Source: Azospirillum sp. TSH64 (GTDB lineage: Bacteria > Pseudomonadota > Alphaproteobacteria > Azospirillales > Azospirillaceae). Taken from it: a stretch of DNA of 64,000 nt. The stretch is taken from the NCBI RefSeq assembly GCF_003116035.1, contig NZ_LGQW01000015.1:4785279-4849278 (forward strand), in the 5' to 3' direction. The notes beneath the pieces are model-generated. The model saw only the letters and a list, made by a program, of their open reading frames with translations. It had not been told where the DNA came from and did not search any database. Shown here piece after piece: positions 43,901 through 51,039 of this stretch. Within the stretch, counting starts at the first letter, position 1. Each line of letters starts with the position of its first letter. Position numbers and translations under genes: made by a program.

Positions 43901-43992
43901 ACCGGCGGGCCGGCCTGCCGGTGATCCGCGACGATGTGGTGGTCGGCTTGCCCACCCAAGGGGCGAACCGGCCGTCCCTGCCGGTTTCGTAG
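40945..43992 (+). CDS. Membrane sensor with ABC-substrate-binding-like domain, PAS, GGDEF and EAL
   Basis: 1015 residues from the ATG at 40945. A signal-anchor (SVLLLGLLVLATMSV) is followed by a periplasmic domain resembling ABC_sub_bind proteins (~40-340: VLVLHSYHQGYEWTDGQADG, DAIVSTDDAAL, VPLVHGGVL). Then come a second membrane helix (WLVVTVGGVLLLLFGMVLVL), a coiled linker, PAS/PAC (~440-560, WIWTWDI-like and HRDGNYLWLYATGK), GGDEF (~570-740, intact LGGDEF) and EAL (~750-1000, intact FEALIRW, DDFGTGYSSLTYL, VVAEGVEEA). Likely a c-di-GMP phosphodiesterase or cyclase controlled by an extracellular small molecule. The stop codon lies in a tandem repeat (43981-44040). Confidence 0.92.
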   Translation: MTGRSVIWSSIWTRGSVLLLGLLVLATMSVPAGGRATPPNRTVLVLHSYHQGYEWTDGQADGISEMLASAAPNALGIPYYLDWKRFPDSAGIERLRALIAYRHPKGTVDAIVSTDDAALSFGLDLRNEIYGPVPLVHGGVLPISARRLTEHEANVVGIDEAKDIEGTVRMAMAANPRLQRLFILRDDTETGLGLDDEIEALVAAGRFPAGVERQVLPALPFARLEERLAALPPDSAVLLGTYATDPEGLILPPEQFLELMSEKSSAPIYGLQEFLLGHGIAGGSLLSGQEHGRAVGRLAAALVNGVPVATLAMERRQSVIRAADYGQMQRYGIDPARLMPLDRLVDKPFSFMETYRWLVVTVGGVLLLLFGMVLVLSVTLRSRRKAEAALQRSNEALTESRRQLQAKVVELTVSQDALRERGRWMRLVAEASRDIIWTWDIVNDVRVLSGRVEELLGVDAASIDSRAAWFDRIHPEDRPLAEEALQRHLSGELPEYRVEYRVRHRDGNYLWLYATGKILFDGDGQGGTGGRGKPVMMGGSYTDITAQKRQQAWLDHLAHYDSLTGLPNRLTLEQHVDRLIATTKASGNAGPLALLFLDMDNFKFINDGFGHKAGDELLMMLGLRIRKGAGDGLFIARLGGDEFVVVVQGGEAGDPAEVAQRLEQAFAAPFLVEGQHFFVTCSVGIARYPWDGRCFDDLLQNADTAMYRAKDSGRGRICTFTADMNLKVVERMRLLSRARLAFDRQAFAVHYQPQVATRDGRVRGFEALIRWTDQELGPVSPDRFIPVCEDSGLIVPLGLWVLETACIEAAGLACRGAGDVTMSVNMSAVQLAQHDFVPRVLEILDRTGLPANRLELEITESQMIGSLDAAIGKLNALRKAGIHIALDDFGTGYSSLTYLRTLPINTLKLDKAFIDDVHRRPDARSMVSSISRIAHDLRHSVVAEGVEEAAQWEVLSLMGCDLIQGYFVSRPLPADRIDAFLDAWEDRRAGLPVIRDDVVVGLPTQGANRPSLPVS

Positions 43993-44040
43993 GGGCCGGT
44001 TTCGTAGGGCCCGATTTCGTAGGGCCCGATTTCGTAGGGT
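43981..44040 (+). repeat. Four-unit 15-bp tandem repeat spanning the stop codon
   Basis: Units CCGGTTTCGTAGGGG, CCGGTTTCGTAGGGC, CCGATTTCGTAGGGC and CCGATTTCGTAGGGT follow without gaps. The stop TAG (43990-43992) of the GGDEF-EAL gene is in the first unit. Because the unit is five codons long, each copy repeats the stop in frame. Confidence 0.95.
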
Positions 44041-44135
44041 TGGAATAGCGGCCCAGGGACTGCGGAATTCGCCAAGCTTCGACGGTTTGCATCCCTCTTC
44101 GGCTTGCGGGACCGTCGGCTTTCGGTGCAAACGCG

Positions 44136-44167
44136 AAACGCCCCGCAGGCTGGCTGCGGGGCGTTTT
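44136..44167. terminator. Bidirectional terminator between convergent genes
   Basis: AAACGCCCCGCAG pairs with CTGCGGGGCGTTTT around GCTGG. A-tract on one side and T-tract on the other let it serve both the GGDEF-EAL gene and the convergent hypothetical gene at 44202. Confidence 0.85.
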
Positions 44168-44201
44168 GAACGCGGGGCTTTTGGGACCGGAGGCGCCGGG
44201 C

Positions 44202-44618
44202 TCAGTGCCGCGTGCGGGCCGGGGTGATGTAGACGCCGTCCCAATCGACGCCGAACAGGGCATCGTCGCCGGCCTCTTCGACCAGATCGTCATATTCGTG
44301 GGCCTCGATCAGCCCGAAGATCGAGGCGGTGCCGGAGGCGTCCAGGTCGCAGGTCACCACATGGCCGCCGACCTCGACGGAGGTGAAGAACACTTCCGGC
44401 AGCTCCATGCTGTCCAGGTCGGCGGTAACGGCGGCTTCGATCTCGTGGATGGAGCGGGCCGACAGCGACACGCGCAGCTTGGCCGCCTGGGAGGCCCAGA
44501 CGATGCGCTTGACGTGCGCGGGCTCCTTCATCTCCGCGACGCCCGGCGCCTCGTCGCCTTGGCCGGCCATCGCAATCATCCGGGAAACCAGGGTCGAGGT
44601 GCTGCTGGGTGCGCGCAT
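44202..44618 (-). CDS. Conserved-looking hypothetical protein
   Basis: 138 residues, not recognised. Good ribosome site (GAGCGGAGGC) before the ATG at 44618 and normal coding composition. No signal peptide or membrane segment. The mid-part (VKRIVWASQAAKLRVSLSAR, SIHEIEAAVTADL) is helical-looking; the C-terminal half is acidic with alternating hydrophobics (VFFTSVEVGGHVVTCDLDAS, YDDLVEEAGDDALFGVDWDG) as in a small beta-sheet domain. Cytoplasmic. Transcribed alone towards the shared terminator. No function is proposed. Confidence 0.75.
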   Translation of the reverse strand: MRAPSSTSTLVSRMIAMAGQGDEAPGVAEMKEPAHVKRIVWASQAAKLRVSLSARSIHEIEAAVTADLDSMELPEVFFTSVEVGGHVVTCDLDASGTASIFGLIEAHEYDDLVEEAGDDALFGVDWDGVYITPARTRH

Positions 44619-44733
44619 GAAAGCCTCCGCTCGTTCGATGACGACAGATTTGCGCGCAGGCGGTTAACGGGGTCTTAAGCCGGTACCGGGGCTAAAGCCT
44701 TACCACCGGGGGAGTAGTCCTATCCTATCGGTT

Positions 44734-45648
44734 TTAGCGGCCGGCGAGTGCGGCGGCGACCCCCGCCGCGACCCGCGCGTTGTTGCGGATCAGCGCGATG
44801 TTGGCGGTCAGGCTGCGCCCGCCGGTAATCGCCTCCAGCGCCGCCAGCAGGTGCGGGGTGATGTCCTTCCCCTTGATTCGCCTGGCATCCGCGTCGGCCA
44901 GCGCCTGGGCGACCGCCGCCTCCATCGCATCGGCGTCGAGTTCGTCGACGGCCGGGATCGGGTTGGCGAGCAGCACGCCGCCCTCCAGGCCCAGCTGCCA
45001 TTTCGTCCGCAGGATTTCCGCCACCTCCTGCACGTTGTCACAGCGATGATCGACGGAGAGGCCGCTGCGGCGACTGTAGAAGGCGGGAAATTCCTCGGTG
45101 CCGAAGCCCAGGACCGGCACGCCGCGGGTTTCCAGCAGCTCCAGCGTCTTGGGCAGGTCGAGAATCGACTTGGCCCCGGCGCAGACGACGCAGACCGACG
45201 TGCGGGCCAGCTCGTCGAGGTCGGCGGAAATGTCGAAGCTGGTCTCCGCCCCGCGATGGACGCCGCCGATGCCGCCGGTGGCGAAGACCGGGATGCCGGC
45301 CAGCCGCGCCCCGATCATCGTCGCCGCCACCGTGGTGGCGCCGAACGCCCTGGTCGCCAGGGCGACGGGCAGGTCGCGGCGGCTCAGCTTGCGCGCAGCA
45401 TGGCCGGCGGTCGCCAGCCGCTCCAGCGCCTCGTCGTCCAGCCCGATTCGGATGCGCCCGTCCATCACCGCGATGGTGGCGGGGAGGGCGCCTGCGGCCC
45501 GCACCTCCGCCTCCAGCGCGCGGGCGGTCTCCAGATTGCGCGGATAGGGCATGCCGTGGGAGATCACCGTCGATTCCAGCGCCACCACCGGGTGCCCCGT
45601 GGCGAGCGCGTCGGCGATTTCGGGGGTCGGCAGCAGGATCGGGTGCAT
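44734..45648 (-). CDS. psuG: Pseudouridine-5'-phosphate glycosidase
   Basis: 304 residues, family length. Cleaves pseudouridine-5'-phosphate to uracil and ribose-5-phosphate. Seen: VVALESTVISHGMPYPRNLE near the N terminus, ATIAVMDGRIRIGL, KLSRRDLP, GATTVAATMIGARLAGIPVF, TGGIGGVHRGAETSFDISAD, VCAGAKSILDLPKTLE and LLANPIPA. The usual partner kinase psuK is not adjacent. Uracil made here could be recovered by Upp (58867). Divergent from the exonuclease gene at 45688, 39 bp apart. Confidence 0.95.
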   Translation of the reverse strand: MHPILLPTPEIADALATGHPVVALESTVISHGMPYPRNLETARALEAEVRAAGALPATIAVMDGRIRIGLDDEALERLATAGHAARKLSRRDLPVALATRAFGATTVAATMIGARLAGIPVFATGGIGGVHRGAETSFDISADLDELARTSVCVVCAGAKSILDLPKTLELLETRGVPVLGFGTEEFPAFYSRRSGLSVDHRCDNVQEVAEILRTKWQLGLEGGVLLANPIPAVDELDADAMEAAVAQALADADARRIKGKDITPHLLAALEAITGGRSLTANIALIRNNARVAAGVAAALAGR

Positions 45649-45687
45649 GCGCTGGGTCTCCGCTATGAGCGCCCTATATTAGGACGC

Positions 45688-46779
45688 ATGTCCGCTGCAC
45701 ACCAATCCAATCAGGGGGGCGCCAATCCAAGCCGTCCCCATCCCGACACCTGGATCAAGGTCCTGCCCGAGGGACTCTTCGTCGAGCCGGGGGGCTTCTA
45801 CATCGACCCGGTGCGCCCGGTGGAGCGCGCGGTCGTCACCCACGGCCATTCCGACCATGCAAGGCCGGGCAACCGCTCCGTGCTGGCGACGTCGGGCACG
45901 CTCGCCATCATGCGCCAGCGGATGGGCGAGGGGGTGGGCGGCAGCCTGCAGGCGCTGGACTATGGCGAGACCCTGCGCATCGGCGACGTGACGGTGCGGA
46001 TGGTGCCGGCCGGCCATGTGCTGGGCAGCGCCCAGGTGGTGATGGAGCATGCCGGATCGCGCGTGGTGGTGTCGGGCGACTACAAGCGCCGGCTCGACCG
46101 CACCTGTGCGCCGTTCGAGCCGGTGCCCTGCGACGTCTTCGTGACCGAGGCGACCTTCGGCCTGCCGGTGTTCCGCCATCCGCCCGACCTGGGCGAGGTA
46201 TGTAAGCTGCTGCATTCGATGGCGCTGTTCCCGGAGCGCAGCCACGTCGTCGGCGTCTATGCGCTCGGCAAATGCCAGCGGCTGATCACGCTGCTGCGGG
46301 CGGCGGGTTACGACCGGCCGATCTGGCTGCATGGCGCGCTGGAGCCGCTCTGCCGGCTCTACAGCAGCCTGGGGGTGGAGTTGGGCGAGCTGCGCCCCGC
46401 CACAGTGGCGGCGAAGGAGGAGTTGAAGGGCGCCCTGGTGCTGGCCCCGCCGGCGGCGGTGGCCGACCGCTGGGCCCGGCGGCTGGCCGATCCGGTGGTG
46501 GCGGTGGCGTCGGGCTGGATGCGGGTGCGCCAGCGCGCCCGCCAGCGCGGGGTGGAACTGCCGCTGGTCATCTCCGACCATGCCGACTGGGACGAGCTGT
46601 GCCAGACGCTGGAGGATGTCGGCGCGCCGGAGGTCTGGGTGACCCATGGCCGGGAGGAGGCGCTGGTCCATTACGCCACCGGCCGCGGCATCCGCGCCCG
46701 CGCGCTGGCGCTGATCGGCTTCGAGGACGAGGACTCGGAAGGGATGCCGGAGAAGGCCGGCGAAGGAGAGGCGTCGTGA
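45688..46779 (+). CDS. Ligase-associated DNA exonuclease (metallo-beta-lactamase fold)
   Basis: 363 residues from the ATG at 45688. The metal site THGHSDHARPG (HxHxDH) is near residue 55, followed by AGHVLGSAQVVME, VSGDYKRR, FVTEATFGLPVFRHP, and the beta-CASP/KH-like region with VYALGKCQRLITLLR and ISDHADWDEL. This family is encoded with ATP-dependent DNA ligases and acts in DNA end processing. Its stop overlaps the ligase start (GTGA), so the two are coupled. The helicase and phosphoesterase often found in such clusters are absent downstream. Confidence 0.92.
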   Translation: MSAAHQSNQGGANPSRPHPDTWIKVLPEGLFVEPGGFYIDPVRPVERAVVTHGHSDHARPGNRSVLATSGTLAIMRQRMGEGVGGSLQALDYGETLRIGDVTVRMVPAGHVLGSAQVVMEHAGSRVVVSGDYKRRLDRTCAPFEPVPCDVFVTEATFGLPVFRHPPDLGEVCKLLHSMALFPERSHVVGVYALGKCQRLITLLRAAGYDRPIWLHGALEPLCRLYSSLGVELGELRPATVAAKEELKGALVLAPPAAVADRWARRLADPVVAVASGWMRVRQRARQRGVELPLVISDHADWDELCQTLEDVGAPEVWVTHGREEALVHYATGRGIRARALALIGFEDEDSEGMPEKAGEGEAS

Positions 46780-48365
46780 ACCGCTTTGCCGCGCTGATCG
46801 ACGCGCTGGTCTTCATGCCGTCGCGCAACGGCAAGATCCGCCTGCTGGTCGAGCATTTCGCCACCGTGCCGGATCCCGAGCGCGGCTGGGCGCTGGCGGC
46901 GCTGACCGGGGCGCTCAGCTTCCGCGAGGCCAAGCCGGCGGCGATCCGCGAGCTGGCCGCCACGCGGGTCGATCCGGAGCTGCTGGCGCTGTCCTACGAC
47001 TATGTTGGCGATCTGGCGGAGACGGTGGCGCTGATCTGGCCGGAACGTCCTGAGCGTGCCAACAGCCTGCCGCCCAGCCTGGACGAGGTGGTGGAGGCGC
47101 TGCGCGCCGCCAAGCGCGGGCAGGTGATCGGGCTGGTGGAGGGCTGGCTCGACACGCTCGACTCGTCGGGGCGCTTCGCGCTCTTGAAGCTGATCACCGG
47201 GGCTCTGCGCATCGGCGTCTCCGCCCGGCTCGCCAAGACGGCGCTGGCGGAGTGGGGCAAGGCGGCGCGGCCGGAGGTGAGCGTCGACGACGTCGAGGAG
47301 GTCTGGCACGGGCTGACCGCCCCCTATGCGGAGCTGTTCGCTTGGCTGGAGGGGAGGGCGGAGCAGCCGGCGACCGGGGCCGGGGCCGGCTTCCGCCCGA
47401 TGATGCTGTCCCACCCGCTGGAGGAGGAGGACCGCGCCGGGCTCGACCCCGCCGCCTATGCCGCGGAATGGAAATGGGACGGCATCCGCGTGCAGATGGT
47501 GGCGCGCGGCGGAGAGCGGCGGCTCTACAGCCGCACCGGCGACGACGTGTCCGGCGCCTTTCCCGACATCGTCGATCACATGAGCTTCGACGCGGTGCTG
47601 GATGGCGAGCTGCTGGTGGCGCGCGACGGGGTGGTGGCGCCCTTCAACGATCTGCAGCAGCGGCTCAACCGCAAGACGGTGACGGCGCAGATGCTGCGCG
47701 ACGGGCCGGCCTGGGTGCGGCTCTACGACATCCTGTTCGACGGCGACGAGGATCTGCGCGGCCTGTCCTTCGTCGAGCGGCGCGCCCGGCTGGAGCGCTG
47801 GTACGAGACGGTGCGGCCGCGGCGGATGGATTTGTCGCCGCTGGTGCCGTTCGACCGGTGGGACGAGCTGGTGGAACTGCGCGAGGGCGCGCGGGAGAAC
47901 GGCATCGAAGGGCTGATGCTGAAGCGGCGCGACAGCGCCTATCTCGCCGGGCGGCCGAAGGGACCGTGGTTCAAGTGGAAGCGCGGGGCGCTGACGCTCG
48001 ACACCGTGATGATGTACGCCCAGCGCGGCCACGGGAAGCGGTCGAGCTATTATTCGGACTACACGTTCGGTGTCTGGCGCGGCGAGGAGCTGGTGCCGGT
48101 CGGCAAGGCCTATTCCGGCTTCACCGACGCCGAACTGGTCGAGTTGGACCGCTGGGTGCGCAACCACACCACCCGCCGCTACGGCCCGGTGCGCGAGGTG
48201 GAGGCCGGGCTGGTGCTGGAGGTCGCCTTCGACAGCGTGCACCTGTCGAACCGGCACAAGAGCGGGCTCGCCATGCGCTTCCCCCGCATCCACCGCATCC
48301 GCTGGGACAAGCCGGCGCATGAGGCCGACCGGCTGGAGACGCTGGCGGCGATGGTGGCGGGGTAG
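46776..48365 (+). CDS. ATP-dependent DNA ligase
   Basis: 529 residues from the GTG at 46776, which overlaps the exonuclease stop. Seen: an N-terminal DNA-binding domain (~1-190, with LLKLITGALRIGVSARL), the nucleotidyltransferase core with the adenylated lysine in EWKWDGIRVQ (~230), SRTGDDVSGAFPDIV, LDGELLV, NGIEGLMLKRRDS and WFKWKRGALTLD, and the C-terminal OB-fold (VGKAYSGFTDAEL). These accessory ligases work in repair and stationary-phase or stress survival beside the NAD-dependent LigA. Operon with the exonuclease. Confidence 0.95.
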   Translation: MNRFAALIDALVFMPSRNGKIRLLVEHFATVPDPERGWALAALTGALSFREAKPAAIRELAATRVDPELLALSYDYVGDLAETVALIWPERPERANSLPPSLDEVVEALRAAKRGQVIGLVEGWLDTLDSSGRFALLKLITGALRIGVSARLAKTALAEWGKAARPEVSVDDVEEVWHGLTAPYAELFAWLEGRAEQPATGAGAGFRPMMLSHPLEEEDRAGLDPAAYAAEWKWDGIRVQMVARGGERRLYSRTGDDVSGAFPDIVDHMSFDAVLDGELLVARDGVVAPFNDLQQRLNRKTVTAQMLRDGPAWVRLYDILFDGDEDLRGLSFVERRARLERWYETVRPRRMDLSPLVPFDRWDELVELREGARENGIEGLMLKRRDSAYLAGRPKGPWFKWKRGALTLDTVMMYAQRGHGKRSSYYSDYTFGVWRGEELVPVGKAYSGFTDAELVELDRWVRNHTTRRYGPVREVEAGLVLEVAFDSVHLSNRHKSGLAMRFPRIHRIRWDKPAHEADRLETLAAMVAG

Positions 48366-48376
48366 GGCGGGACGCC

Positions 48377-48568
48377 CTACCGCAGCGGGGCGGTCACCAC
48401 GTCGACGGAGGTTTCCGCCACGGTGCCGACCACGTCGACGGCGGTGCCGGCGATGCTGGCGGCACCGCTCGCCACCCCGGCGACGGCGCCGCAGCCGGTC
48501 AGCGAACCGCCGAGCAGCAGCAGGGCGGCGAGCGGAAGAAGGCGGCGCGGGGCGGGGCGGCGGGACAT
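48377..48568 (-). CDS. Small lipoprotein (NF038104-like)
   Basis: 63 residues from the ATG at 48568, preceded by GGAGGACGCC. A lipoprotein signal (RRLLPLAALLLLGGSLTGC) has the lipobox LTGC, giving a mature chain starting Cys-Gly-Ala-Val. The mature part is a Val/Ala/Ser/Gly repeat-like helix (AGVASGAASIAGTAVDVVGT), as in the NF038104 group. Likely anchored in the outer membrane facing the periplasm. Function unknown. Convergent with the ligase gene, 11 bp apart. Confidence 0.75.
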   Translation of the reverse strand: MSRRPAPRRLLPLAALLLLGGSLTGCGAVAGVASGAASIAGTAVDVVGTVAETSVDVVTAPLR

Positions 48569-48931
48569 GGCGTCCTCCAAAAAACCGGAAACGGATACGG
48601 ATACAGGTCCGGTGGCGATTGCAGCACGCAATTCCGACCGAAAGGTTAATCCCGGCATTTGCCGCAAGAGCGGTGAATTCCGCCTCCGCCTGATGCAGTG
48701 CCCTTTCCAGGTCGGTGCCGAGTATTACAAGTAATTCATCGCGGTGTAATACCTTGATGTAGGTTCTCGCAAGGGCGCGGACGGGTTACAGGAGATGGGC
48801 ATGGCTGTCATGAAGAATTCTCCGTCATCCATGGCTGTTTCCGCATAGCCGTATTCAACTCCGGCCCCATATCTGGCTTGCCGACCGAGGAAAGATGTCT
48901 GCAATCGATTGACTGGTTGGGAAAGACACAG
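48569..48931. other. 363-bp intergenic region before the patatin gene
   Basis: Promoter region. A possible 17-codon open frame (48795-48848) with an AGGAG-type site starts ATGGGCATGGCT and ends TAG; CATGGCTGT occurs twice in it (48800, 48830). It could be a leader peptide or chance. Nothing else recognised. Confidence 0.3.
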
Positions 48932-50095
48932 ATGCGCGACGGTTCCTTTGCCGATCTCATCGCCCCCTATGACCGGGTGGCGCTCGTCCTTCAGGGTGGC
49001 GGCGCGCTCGGCGCCTATCAGGCGGGCGTCGTCGAGGGGCTGTTCGAGCACGACATCCATCCGACCTGGGTGGCCGGCGTGTCGATCGGCGCCATCAACG
49101 CGGCGCTGATCGCCGGCAACCCGCCGGAGCGGCGCTGCGCCGCGCTGTCGGAGTTCTGGAGCCGCATCGCCCCGCCCTCGCCCTGGGAAGGGGCGGAGAC
49201 GCTGTGGCGGCGGCTCGATCCCGACGGGCCGTCGATCTCGGTCCTCAACCAGTGGAGCGCGTGGCGGACGGCGCTGTCCGGCCAGCCCGGCTTCTTCCGG
49301 CCGCGGCCGGCGGTGGAATGGGCGGCGGCCGGTCCCTTCGCCGGGCCGACCAGTTTCTACGACACCGCCCCGCTGAGGAAGACGCTGGAGGATCTGATCG
49401 ACTTCGACCGGATCAACCGCGGCGACATCCGGCTGTCGCTGGGGGCGGTCGACGTGCTGACCGGCAACTCGATCTATTTCGACACCGAGACCCACCGGAT
49501 CGGGCCGGAGCATGTGATGGCGAGCGGCGCCCTGCCGCCCGGCTTCGCCCCCGTCGAGATCGACGGCGGCTTCTATTGGGACGGCGGGCTGGTCTCCAAC
49601 ACGCCGCTCGACCATGTGCTGGAGGACCGGCCGCGCCGCGACACGCTGGTCTTCCAGGTCGATCTGTGGAGCGCCATCGGGCAGGTGCCGCGCGGCATGT
49701 CGGAGGTGCTGGAGCGGCAGAAGGACATCACCTATTCCAGCCGCACCCGCTTCAACACCGACAAGGTCACCTACGAGCAGACCCTGCGCAACCAGCTGGT
49801 CACGCTGCTCGACCGGCTGCCGGAGGATCTGCGGGACACGCCGGAGGCGAAAGCGCTGCGGGGCGCCGCCTGCGAGGCGGCGGTCAACATCATCCACCTG
49901 ATCTACCGCCGCAAAAGCTACGAACGCGACAGCAAGGACTACGAGTTCTCCAACGCCGGCATGCGGGAGCATTGGGAAAGCGGCCGTGCCGACACCCTGG
50001 CCACGCTTGCCCACCCGGACTGGCTGGCGATGCCGCCGCGGCTGGGCGGACCCGTCACGCACGACCTGCTGCGCGACGACGGAAAGCCGGACTGA
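48932..50095 (+). CDS. Patatin-like phospholipase (DUF3734 type)
   Basis: 387 residues from the ATG at 48932; a TTG at 48878 would add 18. Serine-lipase patatin fold: oxyanion loop VLQGGGALGAYQAG, nucleophile elbow GVSIG (Ser near residue 54), and the catalytic aspartate in DGGLVSNTPL. A C-terminal region with QKDITYSSRTRF and NIIHLIYRRKSYE is typical of the DUF3734-bearing group found with PHB metabolism genes in alphaproteobacteria. It is followed after 57 bp by bdhA on the same strand, so a role in lipid or polyhydroxybutyrate turnover is plausible but inferred. Confidence 0.88.
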   Translation: MRDGSFADLIAPYDRVALVLQGGGALGAYQAGVVEGLFEHDIHPTWVAGVSIGAINAALIAGNPPERRCAALSEFWSRIAPPSPWEGAETLWRRLDPDGPSISVLNQWSAWRTALSGQPGFFRPRPAVEWAAAGPFAGPTSFYDTAPLRKTLEDLIDFDRINRGDIRLSLGAVDVLTGNSIYFDTETHRIGPEHVMASGALPPGFAPVEIDGGFYWDGGLVSNTPLDHVLEDRPRRDTLVFQVDLWSAIGQVPRGMSEVLERQKDITYSSRTRFNTDKVTYEQTLRNQLVTLLDRLPEDLRDTPEAKALRGAACEAAVNIIHLIYRRKSYERDSKDYEFSNAGMREHWESGRADTLATLAHPDWLAMPPRLGGPVTHDLLRDDGKPD

Positions 50096-50152
50096 CCGGA
50101 CATCACCGAAGAGACACCCTCACCGACATCTCGATCGAGAAGGAGCGGACCC

Positions 50153-50932
50153 ATGCGCTTGCAGGACAAAGTCGCCGTCATCACCGGGGCGGCGAGCGGA
50201 ATCGGGCTTGAGATCGCCCGGACCTTCGCCCGCGAGGGCGCCAAGATCGTCATCGCCGACCTGAACCAGGCCGGTGCCGATGCCGCCGCGGCCAGCCTGG
50301 ACCCCACGGGCAAGCGGGCTCTCGGCGTCGCCATGGATGTGACCGACGAGGCCCAGGTCGATGCCGGCATGGCCCGCGCCGCCGACGCTTTCGGCCGCAT
50401 CGACATCCTGGTCAGCAATGCCGGCATCCAGACCGTGGCGCCGGTCGAGCAGTTCGAGTTCGCCAAGTGGAAGCAGCTCCTGTCCATCCATCTGGACGGC
50501 GCCTTCCTGACCACCCGCGCCGCCCTGCGGACGATGTACAAGCAGGGCAGCGGCAGCATCATCTATATGGGGTCGGTCCACTCCAAGGAGGCGTCGGCGC
50601 TGAAGGCGCCCTACGTCACCGCCAAGCATGGGCTGATCGGCCTTGCCAAGGTGGTCGCCAAGGAAGGCGCGGCACATGGCGTGCGCGCCAACGTGATCTG
50701 CCCCGGCTTCGTCCGCACCCCGCTGGTCGAGAAGCAGATTCCCGAGCAGGCCAAGGAGCTCGGCATCTCCGAAGAGGACGTGGTGAAGAAGGTGATGCTG
50801 AAGGAGACCGTCGACGGCGAGTTCACCACCGTCGAGGACGTCGCCCAGGCCGCCCTGTTCTTCGCGTCCTTCGAGTCCAACGCGCTGACCGGCCAGTCGC
50901 TGGTCGTCAGCCATGGCTGGTTCATGCAGTAA
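50153..50932 (+). CDS. bdhA: 3-hydroxybutyrate dehydrogenase
   Basis: 259 residues. NAD-dependent SDR that oxidises (R)-3-hydroxybutyrate, released from PHB, to acetoacetate. Seen: cofactor motif VITGAASGIGLEIA, VSNAGIQTVAPVEQF, the catalytic Ser-Tyr-Lys in GSVHSKEASALKAPYVTAKH, and NVICPGFVRTPLVEKQIPEQ with LKETVDGEFTTVEDV near the end, which are specific to BdhA. GAGAAGGAGCGG lies before the start. Probably co-transcribed with the patatin gene. A bidirectional terminator follows. Confidence 0.95.
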   Translation: MRLQDKVAVITGAASGIGLEIARTFAREGAKIVIADLNQAGADAAAASLDPTGKRALGVAMDVTDEAQVDAGMARAADAFGRIDILVSNAGIQTVAPVEQFEFAKWKQLLSIHLDGAFLTTRAALRTMYKQGSGSIIYMGSVHSKEASALKAPYVTAKHGLIGLAKVVAKEGAAHGVRANVICPGFVRTPLVEKQIPEQAKELGISEEDVVKKVMLKETVDGEFTTVEDVAQAALFFASFESNALTGQSLVVSHGWFMQ

Positions 50933-50957
50933 GCCGTCCGACGGCAGCCGGAATGGA

Positions 50958-50990
50958 AAAAGGCGTCGGGTCATCGGCCCGACGCCTTTT
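50958..50990. terminator. Bidirectional terminator after bdhA
   Basis: AAAGGCGTCGGG pairs with CCCGACGCCTTTT around TCATCGG. It can also end the convergent chemotaxis receptor gene. Confidence 0.85.
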
Positions 50991-51039
50991 CCGTTTCAAG
51001 ATGCACCGATCTGGTCAGAGGCGGTTTGTCCCCCCCCTC

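Noticed and set aside
40855..44244. Long minus-strand open frame opposite the second GGDEF-EAL gene
   Set aside because: Runs over a clear sensor-GGDEF-EAL gene; low-complexity composition typical of a shadow.
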